From Cryptosporangium aurantiacum (lineage in GTDB: Bacteria; Actinomycetota; Actinomycetes; Mycobacteriales; Cryptosporangiaceae): a DNA stretch of 64,000 bases. Numbering within the stretch: the stretch's first letter is position 1; each line of letters starts with the position of its first letter. The stretch is taken from assembly GCF_900143005.1 (NCBI RefSeq), contig NZ_FRCS01000001.1, positions 930,001 through 994,000 of the forward strand, in the 5' to 3' direction. This document shows, piece after piece, positions 34,501 to 42,014 of the stretch. The position numbers were made by a program, and so were the translations under genes. The notes below the pieces were generated by a model. The model did no database searches. It saw only the letters and a list, made by a program, of their open reading frames with translations, and was not told where the DNA came from.

Positions 34501-37177
34501 GCCGGTCGGTCGCCCACGTGCTGTCGTGGACCTGCGCGGTCAGCGCGAGCAGCCGGGCGCGCTCGAGCGGTTCGGCGGTGCGCGCCCGCGCGGCCTCGAG
34601 CGTGGCCAGCGCGTCGCGGAACCGGCCGGTGCGGTGCTGTGCGCGGCCCAGCGCCTGCAGGAACTGGGCGTCCGGAACGTGGCCCGACCGGGTCGCCGCC
34701 GCGGCCGCCTGCTCCAGGAAGCCGACCGCCTCGGCCGGTGCCTGCTCGGCGAGCGCGAGCCGTCCGGCGGCCGTGCAGGCCACGAACAGCGCGGGGTTCG
34801 GCCTGCCGTCGTCGGCCAGCTGCCGATGCCGGGCCAGCGCGTACACCGTGGCGGGCACGCTCTGGTCCTGCGCGGTGAGGACGTCGGCGATCCGGGCGTG
34901 CACGCTGCGCAGCGTCGCGGGGTCGAACTGGCCGAGCAGCGCTTCGCGGATCCGGTCGTGCAAGAACTGGAAGTTGTCGCCGTCCCGGCGCTCCAGCAGG
35001 TGGCGCCAGGCGGCGGCGCTGGCGACCTCGATCGCGCGGCGCCGGGCGATGCGGCCGACCTCGGCGACCATGCCGGGGTCGAAGTGCGGGCCGAGCGCGG
35101 CGGCGACCCCGAGCAACTGCCTGCTCTCGTCGTCCAGCCCGCGCAGCCGTTCGAGCACCAGCGCCACCGCGTCGACCGGCAGTTCGACGTCGTGCAGCAG
35201 GTCGGAGTCGATCTGCCAGGTGCCCCAGGACGGCCGGGCCAGGCCGGCGTCGACGATCGCGGTGAGGAACTGCAGCAGCGTGAACGGGTTGCCGTCGCTG
35301 CGGGCGGCCAGCGCGGCCGCGGCGGCAGCGCTGATCCGGATGCCGCCGGTGACGCCGCGGACCAGCTCCGCGACGGCGTCCGCGGGCAGGGGTTCGAGCC
35401 GGATCGTGAGGTCGAGCGCCGGGCCGAGCGCCGCCCGCACCGCGTCGAGTTCCGACTCGTGCCCCGGGCCGTCGCGCGCGGTGGCGAGCACCAGGACCGG
35501 GGCGTCCGGAAGTTCGTCGGCCAGCTGGCGGAGCACCCGACCGGTGGCGTCGTCCATCCAGTGCAAGTCGTCCAGGTGCAGCACCAGGCCGCCCGCGGAG
35601 CGGGCCAGCCCGGCGAGGAATCCGGCGACCGCACCCGGTAGCGGCTGGTCGCGGTCGTCGGCGACCAGCGGCGCTGCTTCCAGCAGCGCGCCCAGGCCGG
35701 GGGACAGGCCGTGTAACAGCGACGCCGCCGGACCGGCCGCGGCGGTCAGGTCGACGGCGGCGGCGACCCGGCGGGCCGGCGGCAGCTCCAGGACCTCGGC
35801 GACGTACCGGTCGAACGCTTCGCGCAGCGGCGCCAGCGGCACCGAGGAGTCCGCGTCGCACTTGCCGTAGAGGACCAGCCCTCGGTTGGCGGTGACCGCG
35901 ACCGTGAGTTCCTCGGTCAGCCGGCTCTTGCCGCTTCCCGGCGGCCCGGTGACCAGCGCGGCGCCCCCGGCGGCGGTGCCGTCGGCGGCGGCGTCCCGGA
36001 TCTTTTGCCAGCGTGCCGCCAGCGCGCCGAGCTCGGCGTCACGGCCGACCAGCGGGGCCTCGGTCTTCCCGGCGGTCGGCCGGTCGGCGGTGCCGAGCCG
36101 GAACGCCCCCTCGCCGGACGCCAGCCTGCGCAGGTCCGCGACCAGGCCGTCGCCGCTCTGGTAGCGGTCGTCCGGGTCCTTGGCCAGCAGCTTCGCGATC
36201 ACGCCCCCGAGCGCGGGCGGCAGGTCGCGGCGAGCCATCAGCGGATCCGGCGCAGGCACCGTCGCGTGCATCCGCAGCAGCGAGCCGACGTCGTCGGAGT
36301 CGAACGGCGGCGCGCCGGTCGCGCACTCGAACAGCACGGCGCCGAGCGCGTAGAGGTCGGCGCGGCCGTCGACCGGGCGGTTGAGCATGCCGGACTGCTC
36401 CGGCGCGCAGTAGAGCATCGTCCCGGCCACCGTGCCGTCGGGCGGTGCGCCCAGCCGGGAGGCCATCCCGAAGTCGATCACCCGCGCCTGCGGCGCGACG
36501 TGCCCGACGCCGGTTTGGACGATGATGTTCTCCGGCTTGATGTCGCGGTGCATCAGTCCGGCCCGGTGGGCCGCGGCCAGCGCGTCCGCGACGTCGATGC
36601 CGATCGCGAGCAGCGTGTCGATGCCGAGCGCCCCGTCGGCGAGGACGTCGGCTAGCCGATCTCCGTCGACCAGGTCCATCACCAGGTACGGACGCCCGTC
36701 GGCGGTGCCGACCTCGTGCACGCGCGCCAGGCCGGGGTGCGCGACGCAGGCGAGCAGCGCGGCCTCCCGGCGGAACGCGCGCTCGGCGGCCTCGGCCGTC
36801 GCCGCGTCGTCGTCGGGCCCGGTGACGCGGTCCCGCGCCACTTTCATCGCGTACACGCCGTCGCCGCGGCGGACCCGGTACGCGACGGTCCGGCTGCCCC
36901 GGCCGAGCTCGCCGAGGATCTCGTAGCCGGCCGAACCCTGTGCGGCCTTCGCCGCGGTGGCGGCCCGGACACCGGCCCCGTGGGTGCCGGTGGTGGACCG
37001 GAGCGGCGCCGCGTCGACCGGGCCGATCGGGCTGACCGGACGCGGGCGCGGCTGGCCGTCCGGACGGCTGCCGGACGCGGGAAGCGGCACGGCGGGCTCG
37101 CCGGCCGTTCCGGCGACCGCGCGGAGGCGTTCCAGCCCCAGGAGGACGCCTGCGTCGTCGTGGCGGTCGAGCGACAC
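31526..37177 (-). CDS. Giant Ser/Thr kinase - ATPase - GAF-GAF - diguanylate cyclase
   Basis: About 1,883 residues. In order: a Pro-rich leader, a Hanks-type kinase (about 85-350; AMKV Lys, HRDIKPEN, DFGMAS, APEQ), and an AAA/STAND ATPase (Walker A GPPGSGKSR near 410, LHLDDLHWMDD). A ~700-residue helical TPR-like region comes next, then two GAF domains (about 1350-1510 and 1525-1690) and a GGDEF domain with intact GGEEF near 1795. Similar kinase-ATPase-GAF proteins usually end in a histidine kinase; here a cyclase takes that place. No membrane segment is seen. The GTG at 37177 is preferred (GGGAG six bases before); a GTG seven codons upstream is possible. It is divergent from the VWA-protein gene. 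Confidence 0.9.
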   Translation of the reverse strand: MSLDRHDDAGVLLGLERLRAVAGTAGEPAVPLPASGSRPDGQPRPRPVSPIGPVDAAPLRSTTGTHGAGVRAATAAKAAQGSAGYEILGELGRGSRTVAYRVRRGDGVYAMKVARDRVTGPDDDAATAEAAERAFRREAALLACVAHPGLARVHEVGTADGRPYLVMDLVDGDRLADVLADGALGIDTLLAIGIDVADALAAAHRAGLMHRDIKPENIIVQTGVGHVAPQARVIDFGMASRLGAPPDGTVAGTMLYCAPEQSGMLNRPVDGRADLYALGAVLFECATGAPPFDSDDVGSLLRMHATVPAPDPLMARRDLPPALGGVIAKLLAKDPDDRYQSGDGLVADLRRLASGEGAFRLGTADRPTAGKTEAPLVGRDAELGALAARWQKIRDAAADGTAAGGAALVTGPPGSGKSRLTEELTVAVTANRGLVLYGKCDADSSVPLAPLREAFDRYVAEVLELPPARRVAAAVDLTAAAGPAASLLHGLSPGLGALLEAAPLVADDRDQPLPGAVAGFLAGLARSAGGLVLHLDDLHWMDDATGRVLRQLADELPDAPVLVLATARDGPGHESELDAVRAALGPALDLTIRLEPLPADAVAELVRGVTGGIRISAAAAAALAARSDGNPFTLLQFLTAIVDAGLARPSWGTWQIDSDLLHDVELPVDAVALVLERLRGLDDESRQLLGVAAALGPHFDPGMVAEVGRIARRRAIEVASAAAWRHLLERRDGDNFQFLHDRIREALLGQFDPATLRSVHARIADVLTAQDQSVPATVYALARHRQLADDGRPNPALFVACTAAGRLALAEQAPAEAVGFLEQAAAAATRSGHVPDAQFLQALGRAQHRTGRFRDALATLEAARARTAEPLERARLLALTAQVHDSTWATDRQSQAVDEALLELGRPLPDNPFVLVFSTLWQVLAGLAIMLTRIGYGTVREPQRDLYCLLTELYDAGALAYARQLRPTVSLAFTLRRVFLTARIGRGPESARMAMAAAHLVYIIGLRRYGRWLTRRAHRTAEDVGDPQLTAFVDWLEALDEQFFGFDQGERVRAVLANRARWLDAGRRIDLLSVLCWDTLLRGDVGGAEEVFTRRQALVEASDGALNSTVHACNVGLLALQGRPAEAAAQLARARADGGRARWERVDLSYVAMLSEVEQGDCGPAFDEAVADLEDAAVPWWALIPIHRGLYVYQAYGRLEQVRVASKDDRARRLAQARAAVRALGLVANTPMLRAHHRVTRAGLLLCEGRTDRALRALNTAEPVLRAVDAPLVAFETARIRARALQSLGADGERDRQARYALALAVEQRWPHRARQLASEFGLDSASRVTLHQARSSDGVAVSLYRQRLDAIQQVGLAASRVLDPARVAAVALDETIRILGAERAYLFLVDDTGRLRPHGGRDAARTDLGTLTGYSATLVERVWQSRTAMVVTGTEEGAALGAESVVLHGLRSIMAAPILLDGRLLGVVYLDSRVAKGIFTADDVGVLTAITSHVAVALETARAAQLEVAVGAANRQRDLAETLRDALAAITGILEPTPEQVLRRLLTVVFGVVGGDSGWLIQAGPEPPLVWVRAASRTGRHHRTDDLAGIFAAVAAADGLDDPGDGLNIPTGSHPVAMEADARLLHLLETAEPAVSRSDAPRLVTDALPDARCWLALPLVARDERLGVLLFATGSPDDYDDGVAEIAGALVGQGMVAYENARLFAEVRRLATIDGLTGVANRRHFFELATQDVAVSRRDRAASWPIAAMMIDIDHFKQVNDEHGHQVGDEVIQVVAGRLRQNGRGLGLLGRYGGEEFALLLRAGPVEAARVAEQLRAAVAEDPVPTSAGPLRVTISLGVTYLRDADLDADPDADTLVSTLLGRADRCLYLAKHAGRNRVHVS

Positions 37178-37369
37178 CCCACGCTCCCGTTTGCTCACTG
37201 TTGGCGGTCGGAGCCTACCGACTCCTTCGCGATCCAGGAGTTACAGACGATGAACTTGCCCCTGTTTCTTGCGCTGGTCGACCGCTGAGTCAGGGCAGAA
37301 CGGCTGGGGTGGGCACCCACCGGACGCACGCTGGTCGGGGCCGAGCAGCATCAGGTACCTTCCGTGCTC

Positions 37370-39184
37370 ATGGCGCGTGGTCGGCACCGCACTGCGGTGG
37401 TACTCCGCCAGCAGGCATCCGCCTCGGCGGCTTCGCGTCCGCGCGCCCGCCGCTGGTGGTTTCGACCATGGACTGCTGCGGTCGTCGTGGTCGTCTTGGT
37501 CGGTGGCGCGCTCACTGCCGGTTACCTCCTCCGTTCCGACGAGTGCACCGGCGAGCCGGTCGTGCTCTCCGTCGTCACCTCGCCCGATCAGCAGGACGTC
37601 GTCCGGGAGCTGGCCTACGCCTGGGAGGCCGGGGAACACCGGATCGACGGGAAGTGCGGTGCGATCCTGGTCCGCGGCCAGGAGTCGTCCGCCGTCGGCC
37701 AGTCGCTGACGCCGACCCAGAACGGCGCCGCGCCCGCGAACCGGGTCGATGTCTGGATGCCGGATTCGTCCACCTGGATCACCAGCACCGCCGCACGGCC
37801 GGGTGTCGCCCCGCTGTTCGCCTACGACCGCCCCAGCATCGCGACCTCGCCGATCGTGCTGGCGCTGCCTCGCCCGATGGCCGATGCGCTGGGCTGGCCG
37901 AACACGCCGGTGTCGTGGACGCAGCTCGGGCTGCAGCGGATCAACGGCCGGACCTGGAGCGACTACGGCCACCCGGAGTGGGGCGCGTTGCGGATCGGCG
38001 TCGGCGACCCGCGGCAGTCCACGACGGCGCTCGGCACGCTGCTGTCGGTGGTCGACGCCAACGGCGACAACAAGGTGGGCGAGACCGAGCTGCACAACGC
38101 GTTGCTGCTGGCCAGGGCCGCGACCGTGGACCAGCCGACGTCGGCGGCGTTCCTCGCCCGGCTGCGCGGCGCCACGGACGAGGCCGCGCTGCTCGCCGAG
38201 GCCGGTCCGTTCCCGGCGACCGAGCAGCAGGTGGCGGCGTACGACAACGGTGACCCGGTGGTGCCGCTGACCGCCGTGCACCCCACCGAGGGGACGATCT
38301 TCGCCGACTACCCGTACGTGACGCTCGCCGCGCCCTGGGTCGATCCGATCCGGCAGAAGATCGCGGCCAGCTTCCTCGACCTGATCCAGAGCGACGAGGG
38401 GCGGGAGGCGTACGGGCGGGCCGGATTCCGCGACCCGGAGCGCACCACCCGGTACGCGCGGGGTCTCCAGCCGGTGCTGGGGATGGGCGGTCCGGTCTCG
38501 GACGGTGCCAGGGGCCTGCCCACCGACGACGGGATCACCCGGACCGTGGTGTTCTGGACCGCGCTGCAGCGCCGGGCGAACGTGCTGGCCACGATCGACA
38601 CGTCCGGCTCGATGACGGATCGGGCGCCGGACGGCTCCGGCACCCGCATGCAGGTCGTGCAGGAGGCGTGCATCCGGGCGATCACGTTGTTCAGCCCGGA
38701 GTCCGGCGTCGGACTGTGGAAGTTCGCGACGGAACTCGACGGCGACAAGGACTACCGGCAGCTGGTCCCGCTCGGGCCGATCGGCGGCGCGCTGTCGGAC
38801 GGCACGCCGCGCCGGGCGGCGCTGGAGACCGCGATCCGGCGCGATCTGACGCCGAAGGGCGCGACCGGCCTGTACGACACGATGTACGCCGCGTTCCGCA
38901 ACGTCCAGGCGCACTGGCAGCCCGGCCGGTTGAACCTGCTGGTGCTGATGACCGACGGCAAGAACGAGGACGACGGCCTGACCCGTGCGCAGCTGGTCCA
39001 GCGGCTTCGTCAGATCGCTCAGCCGGACAAGCCGGTGCAGGTGATCGCGATCGGCTTCGGGAGCGACGCCGACCTGGCCGAGCTCAACGCGATCACGCAG
39101 GCCGTCGGTGGCAAGGCGTACCGCGCGAACAGCGGCCGCGACATCGATCGGATCTTCCTGCAGACGCTAGTCGGCGGCGAGTAG
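37370..39184 (+). CDS. Membrane-anchored binding-protein/VWA-domain protein with EF-hand-like loop
   Basis: The 604-residue protein has a basic N-terminus, one membrane segment (about 33-53) and an extracellular solute-binding-protein-like region (about 65-360). A VWA domain (about 400-600) follows, with a complete MIDAS start DTSGSM and LMTDGKNEDD. Within the binding region DANGDNKVGETEL (about 229-241) fits a calcium EF-hand loop. VWA domains bind protein partners through a metal ion, so this may be a surface adhesion or complex-assembly protein. A GTG two codons upstream is an alternative start. It is divergent from the kinase-cyclase gene, with GGTGGGCACCCACC (37308-37321) as a possible operator. 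Confidence 0.85.
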   Translation: MARGRHRTAVVLRQQASASAASRPRARRWWFRPWTAAVVVVVLVGGALTAGYLLRSDECTGEPVVLSVVTSPDQQDVVRELAYAWEAGEHRIDGKCGAILVRGQESSAVGQSLTPTQNGAAPANRVDVWMPDSSTWITSTAARPGVAPLFAYDRPSIATSPIVLALPRPMADALGWPNTPVSWTQLGLQRINGRTWSDYGHPEWGALRIGVGDPRQSTTALGTLLSVVDANGDNKVGETELHNALLLARAATVDQPTSAAFLARLRGATDEAALLAEAGPFPATEQQVAAYDNGDPVVPLTAVHPTEGTIFADYPYVTLAAPWVDPIRQKIAASFLDLIQSDEGREAYGRAGFRDPERTTRYARGLQPVLGMGGPVSDGARGLPTDDGITRTVVFWTALQRRANVLATIDTSGSMTDRAPDGSGTRMQVVQEACIRAITLFSPESGVGLWKFATELDGDKDYRQLVPLGPIGGALSDGTPRRAALETAIRRDLTPKGATGLYDTMYAAFRNVQAHWQPGRLNLLVLMTDGKNEDDGLTRAQLVQRLRQIAQPDKPVQVIAIGFGSDADLAELNAITQAVGGKAYRANSGRDIDRIFLQTLVGGE

Positions 39185-39190
39185 TTCGAC

Positions 39191-39325
39191 TCACCAGCCG
39201 GTGTAGTCCCAAGCGCTGTGGAGGCGCTTGCGGGAGCGACGGTGCCGGCGCGGCTTGTGGCACTCGTAGTCCCAGCTGTTGTTGTAGTCGTAGCCGCAGT
39301 CGCCGTGGTGTTCGTGGCAGCTCAT
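39191..39325 (-). CDS. 44-residue Cys/His/Tyr-rich peptide
   Basis: A 44-codon frame starts at the ATG at 39325 with AAGGAG eight bases upstream and ends with TGA at 39191. The peptide begins MSCHEHHGDCGYDYNNSWDY and continues ECHKPRRHRRSRKRLHSAWD before YTGW. It has three Cys, a cluster of His, a very basic middle (six Arg and two Lys in thirteen residues) and two WDY motifs. The strong ribosome site and the ordered composition argue for a real gene. It is convergent with the VWA gene, seven bases from its stop. No family is recognised; metal or nucleic-acid binding is a guess from composition. Confidence 0.6.
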   Translation of the reverse strand: MSCHEHHGDCGYDYNNSWDYECHKPRRHRRSRKRLHSAWDYTGW

Positions 39326-39463
39326 CGCAGTCTCCTTCCGGACTCATGGTCGAGTTCCAGGGTGGCGGCGATCGCTGTCGTGCACGGTCAGCGCCGTGAC
39401 GGGCGGATTGTTCGCGCGGCGACAGAGACGAGATTGTCGGTGGGGTGCTCTACCGTCTGCGGC

Positions 39464-40591
39464 ATGACTGGGCAGAGGCTCTCCAGGCGGGCGCTGAACC
39501 GCGCGACGCTCGCCAGGCAGTTCCTCCTGGAACGCGCCGACGTGCGGGTGGTGGACGCCGTCGAGCGGCTCGGTGGCCTCCAGGCTCAGACGCCGCACTC
39601 CTGGTACTTCGGGCTCGCCGCCCGGCTGGCCGGTGTCACGCCGGAGGCCGTCTCGGCGCTGCTGGTCGACCGCAGCCTGGTGCGGATCGCGCTGCAGCGG
39701 TCCACGATCCACCTCGTCTCGGCGCGCGACGGGCTGGCCTGGCGTCCGCTGCTGACGCCGGTGATCCTGCGGGCCACGCTGCAGACGTACCGGCGCTTCC
39801 TCGACGGCGTCGACCTGGACGAGTTGGCCGCGGTCGGCCGTGAGCTGCTGGCCGAGGCGCCGCTGACGTTCGCGGCGCTGGAGAAGGGCCTCGCCGAGCG
39901 CTGGCCGGCGAACGATCCGCACGCGCTGTCCTACACGGTGCGGGCGCTCCTGCCGCTCGTGCAGGTGCCGCCGCGGGGCTCCTGGGGTCCGTCCGGCCCG
40001 GTCAGCGGGCCGATCGCGCACATCCCGGCGGAGTTCTGGCTGGACGCCGGCCCTGTCGAGCCCGCGGTACCCGACGACCTCGTCCTGCGTTACCTGGGCG
40101 CGTTCGGCCCGGCCGGGGTGAAGGACGCGCAGACCTGGTCGGGGCTCACCCGGCTGGGCGAGGTGTTCGAGCGGCTGCGCCCCCGGTTGGTCACGTTCAC
40201 CGACGACGAGGGCCGGGAGTTGTTCGACCTGCCCGACGCGCCGCGCCCCGGCGAGGAGACGCCGTCGCCGGTCCGTTTCCTCTACGACTTCGACAACCTG
40301 CACCTGTCCTACGCCGAGCGGAATCGGTTCCAGGTGCCGGAGACCGCCGAGGCGCGCGCGCGGACGTTCACGAAGAACGGCCAGTTGCCCGGCACGATCC
40401 TCGTCGACGGCGACGTCCACGGCGTCTGGGTGCTGACCCGCGGGCGGGGCGGCGCCACGCTCACCGTGCGGCCGCTGTCCCGCTGGTCGGCCGCGCAGGC
40501 GTCCGCGATCGAGGCCGAGGGCGCGGCGCTGCTGGCGTTCGCGGCCCCGGCGTCGGCCCGGCAGGAACTGGTGGTCGGCGACCCGGTGTGA
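39464..40591 (+). CDS. AlkZ-like DNA glycosylase (HTH_42 / DUF1006 winged-helix family)
   Basis: The 375-residue protein starts MTGQRLSRRALNRATLARQ and has GLQAQTPHSWYFGLAARL near residue 38. The QAQ triplet (40-42) sits where the AlkZ family keeps its catalytic QxQ motif. C-terminal landmarks are RFLYDFDNLHLSYAERNR and PGTILVDGDVHGVW. Family members remove bulky or crosslinked alkylated bases from DNA, some as self-resistance to azinomycin-like drugs. No biosynthetic cluster is nearby, so a general repair role is more likely. The start lacks a clear ribosome site. Upstream in-frame sequence is not conserved. Confidence 0.85.
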   Translation: MTGQRLSRRALNRATLARQFLLERADVRVVDAVERLGGLQAQTPHSWYFGLAARLAGVTPEAVSALLVDRSLVRIALQRSTIHLVSARDGLAWRPLLTPVILRATLQTYRRFLDGVDLDELAAVGRELLAEAPLTFAALEKGLAERWPANDPHALSYTVRALLPLVQVPPRGSWGPSGPVSGPIAHIPAEFWLDAGPVEPAVPDDLVLRYLGAFGPAGVKDAQTWSGLTRLGEVFERLRPRLVTFTDDEGRELFDLPDAPRPGEETPSPVRFLYDFDNLHLSYAERNRFQVPETAEARARTFTKNGQLPGTILVDGDVHGVWVLTRGRGGATLTVRPLSRWSAAQASAIEAEGAALLAFAAPASARQELVVGDPV

Positions 40592-40608
40592 CCTGACGGT
40601 TCGCCGGG

Positions 40609-41547
40609 TCAGACCGCGACCGTGCGGGGCGTCCCGACCGCGTCGATCACCTCGGCGAGGACGCGTTCGGCGTCCTCGTGCGGCACCTGGCACGTCCCGG
40701 CGGCGACGTGACCGCCGCCGCCGTAGTGGAGCATCACCGCACCGACGTCGATCGGTGACGTGCGGTCGAAGATCGACTTGCCCACTGCGAGGACGGTGTT
40801 CTGCTTCTGGCGGCCCCACAGCACGTGCACCGAGACGCGGGCCTGCGGGTACAGGGCGTAGACCATGAACCGGTTGCCCGCGTAGATCGTCGCCTCGTTC
40901 CGCAGGTCGACGACGACCACGTCGCCGTGCAGCGTTCCGACCCGCTTGAGCTGGTCGACGAAGAACTTGTGGTGGGCGTTGTAGAGGTCGGCTCGCTCAG
41001 CGACGTCCGGCAGGTCGAGGATGTCCTCGACGTCCTGGTGCTCGATGCACGCGTCGATCAGCGCCAGCATCAGCTGGTAGTTCGAGATGCGGAACTGGCG
41101 GAACCGGCCGAGCCCGGTGCGGCTGTCCATCAGGAAGTTGAGCAGCGTCCAGCCGGTCGGGTCGAGGATCTCCCGGATGTCGTACTGCGCGGAGTCGGCG
41201 CGGTCGACGGCGTCCATGATCTCGTCGGAGACCGAGGGGAACCGCTCGCGCCCGCCGTAGTAGTCGTAGACGACCCTGGCCGCGGACGGTGCGTCCGGGA
41301 TGATGACGTGGTTCGGCGCGTCACCGCCGGTGCGCAGCGTCTCCGAGTGGTGGTGGTCGAAGACCAGGTGCGCGCGCGGCGCGTACGGCACGTTGGTGAG
41401 GATGTCCCGCTCGGTGACCTCGAACGTCCCGTCCTGGACGTCCTTGGGGTGGACGAACGTGATCTCGTCGACCAGGTCGAGCCGGCGCAGCAGTACGGCG
41501 CACACCAGCCCGTCGAAGTCGCTACGGGTCACCAGGCGGTACGACAT
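40609..41547 (-). CDS. DHH-family phosphoesterase
   Basis: The 312-residue protein has the N-terminal RSDFDGLVCA metal motif, the DHH box (FDHHHSE) and a DHHA1 C-terminus with the GGGH signature (HYGGGGHVAAGTCQ). DHH/DHHA1 enzymes cleave polyphosphate, nano-RNA or cyclic dinucleotides using Mn2+. Given two GGDEF proteins in the window, a link to nucleotide signalling is conceivable but not shown. The gene is convergent with the AlkZ-like gene, 17 bases apart. Confidence 0.88.
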   Translation of the reverse strand: MSYRLVTRSDFDGLVCAVLLRRLDLVDEITFVHPKDVQDGTFEVTERDILTNVPYAPRAHLVFDHHHSETLRTGGDAPNHVIIPDAPSAARVVYDYYGGRERFPSVSDEIMDAVDRADSAQYDIREILDPTGWTLLNFLMDSRTGLGRFRQFRISNYQLMLALIDACIEHQDVEDILDLPDVAERADLYNAHHKFFVDQLKRVGTLHGDVVVVDLRNEATIYAGNRFMVYALYPQARVSVHVLWGRQKQNTVLAVGKSIFDRTSPIDVGAVMLHYGGGGHVAAGTCQVPHEDAERVLAEVIDAVGTPRTVAV

Positions 41548-42014
41548 GAGAGTCCCTCGGGCGCGCCGACAGTTGTCTCCGGCCAGATCGGCAGCTCTCT
41601 CCGGCGTCTGAACATTCTGGGGACAATGATGTGCGCGTGAGCAGGAGAGATGTGTGCCCGAAATTGCGCACGGTAGTTGAATTTTATTAATGCTGTTTAT
41701 TCACGCGGCGAAATAAACCCCTATGTCTAGCGTGCGTGGGCGTTTTCGGGCGCGCTGATCGTCCGTATGGGCCGGTATTGAATCGCCGAACGGCGACGTC
41801 GGCCGCCGCCAGGGCGTTCGTAATTCCGCGCCGAACAGTGGAATGGATGGCGGGGCGGCGGCCGGTCGGGTCGCCATAAGCTGCCGCGGGTCGGCTCGGC
41901 AATTCCCTGGCCAGTCGGCCCACCTATTCGCTGTCCGTTTCGCCAACCCCTCGGGTGCTTCATTCATCGCGCGGTCGTCCGCGTGCGACCGCGCCTGCGC
42001 CGAACAGGTAACCC
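41548..42014. other. 467-base intergenic region with an AT-rich island
   Basis: No convincing gene is seen. The stretch about 41655-41745 is unusually AT-rich for this genome (TTGAATTTTATTAATGC and nearby). Three overlapping short frames on the minus strand look like chance. The AT island probably holds promoters for the divergent DHH and cutinase genes. Confidence 0.5.

Noticed and set aside
31791-35861. A 1,356-codon open frame inside the kinase-cyclase gene in another minus-strand frame
   Set aside because: The product is low-complexity Arg/Gly/Ala, and the overlapping frame encodes clear kinase, ATPase and GAF motifs.
41687-41967. Three overlapping short minus-strand frames in the intergenic region
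   Set aside because: There is no ribosome site, no motif and unfavourable codon use; they are chance frames in an intergenic gap.
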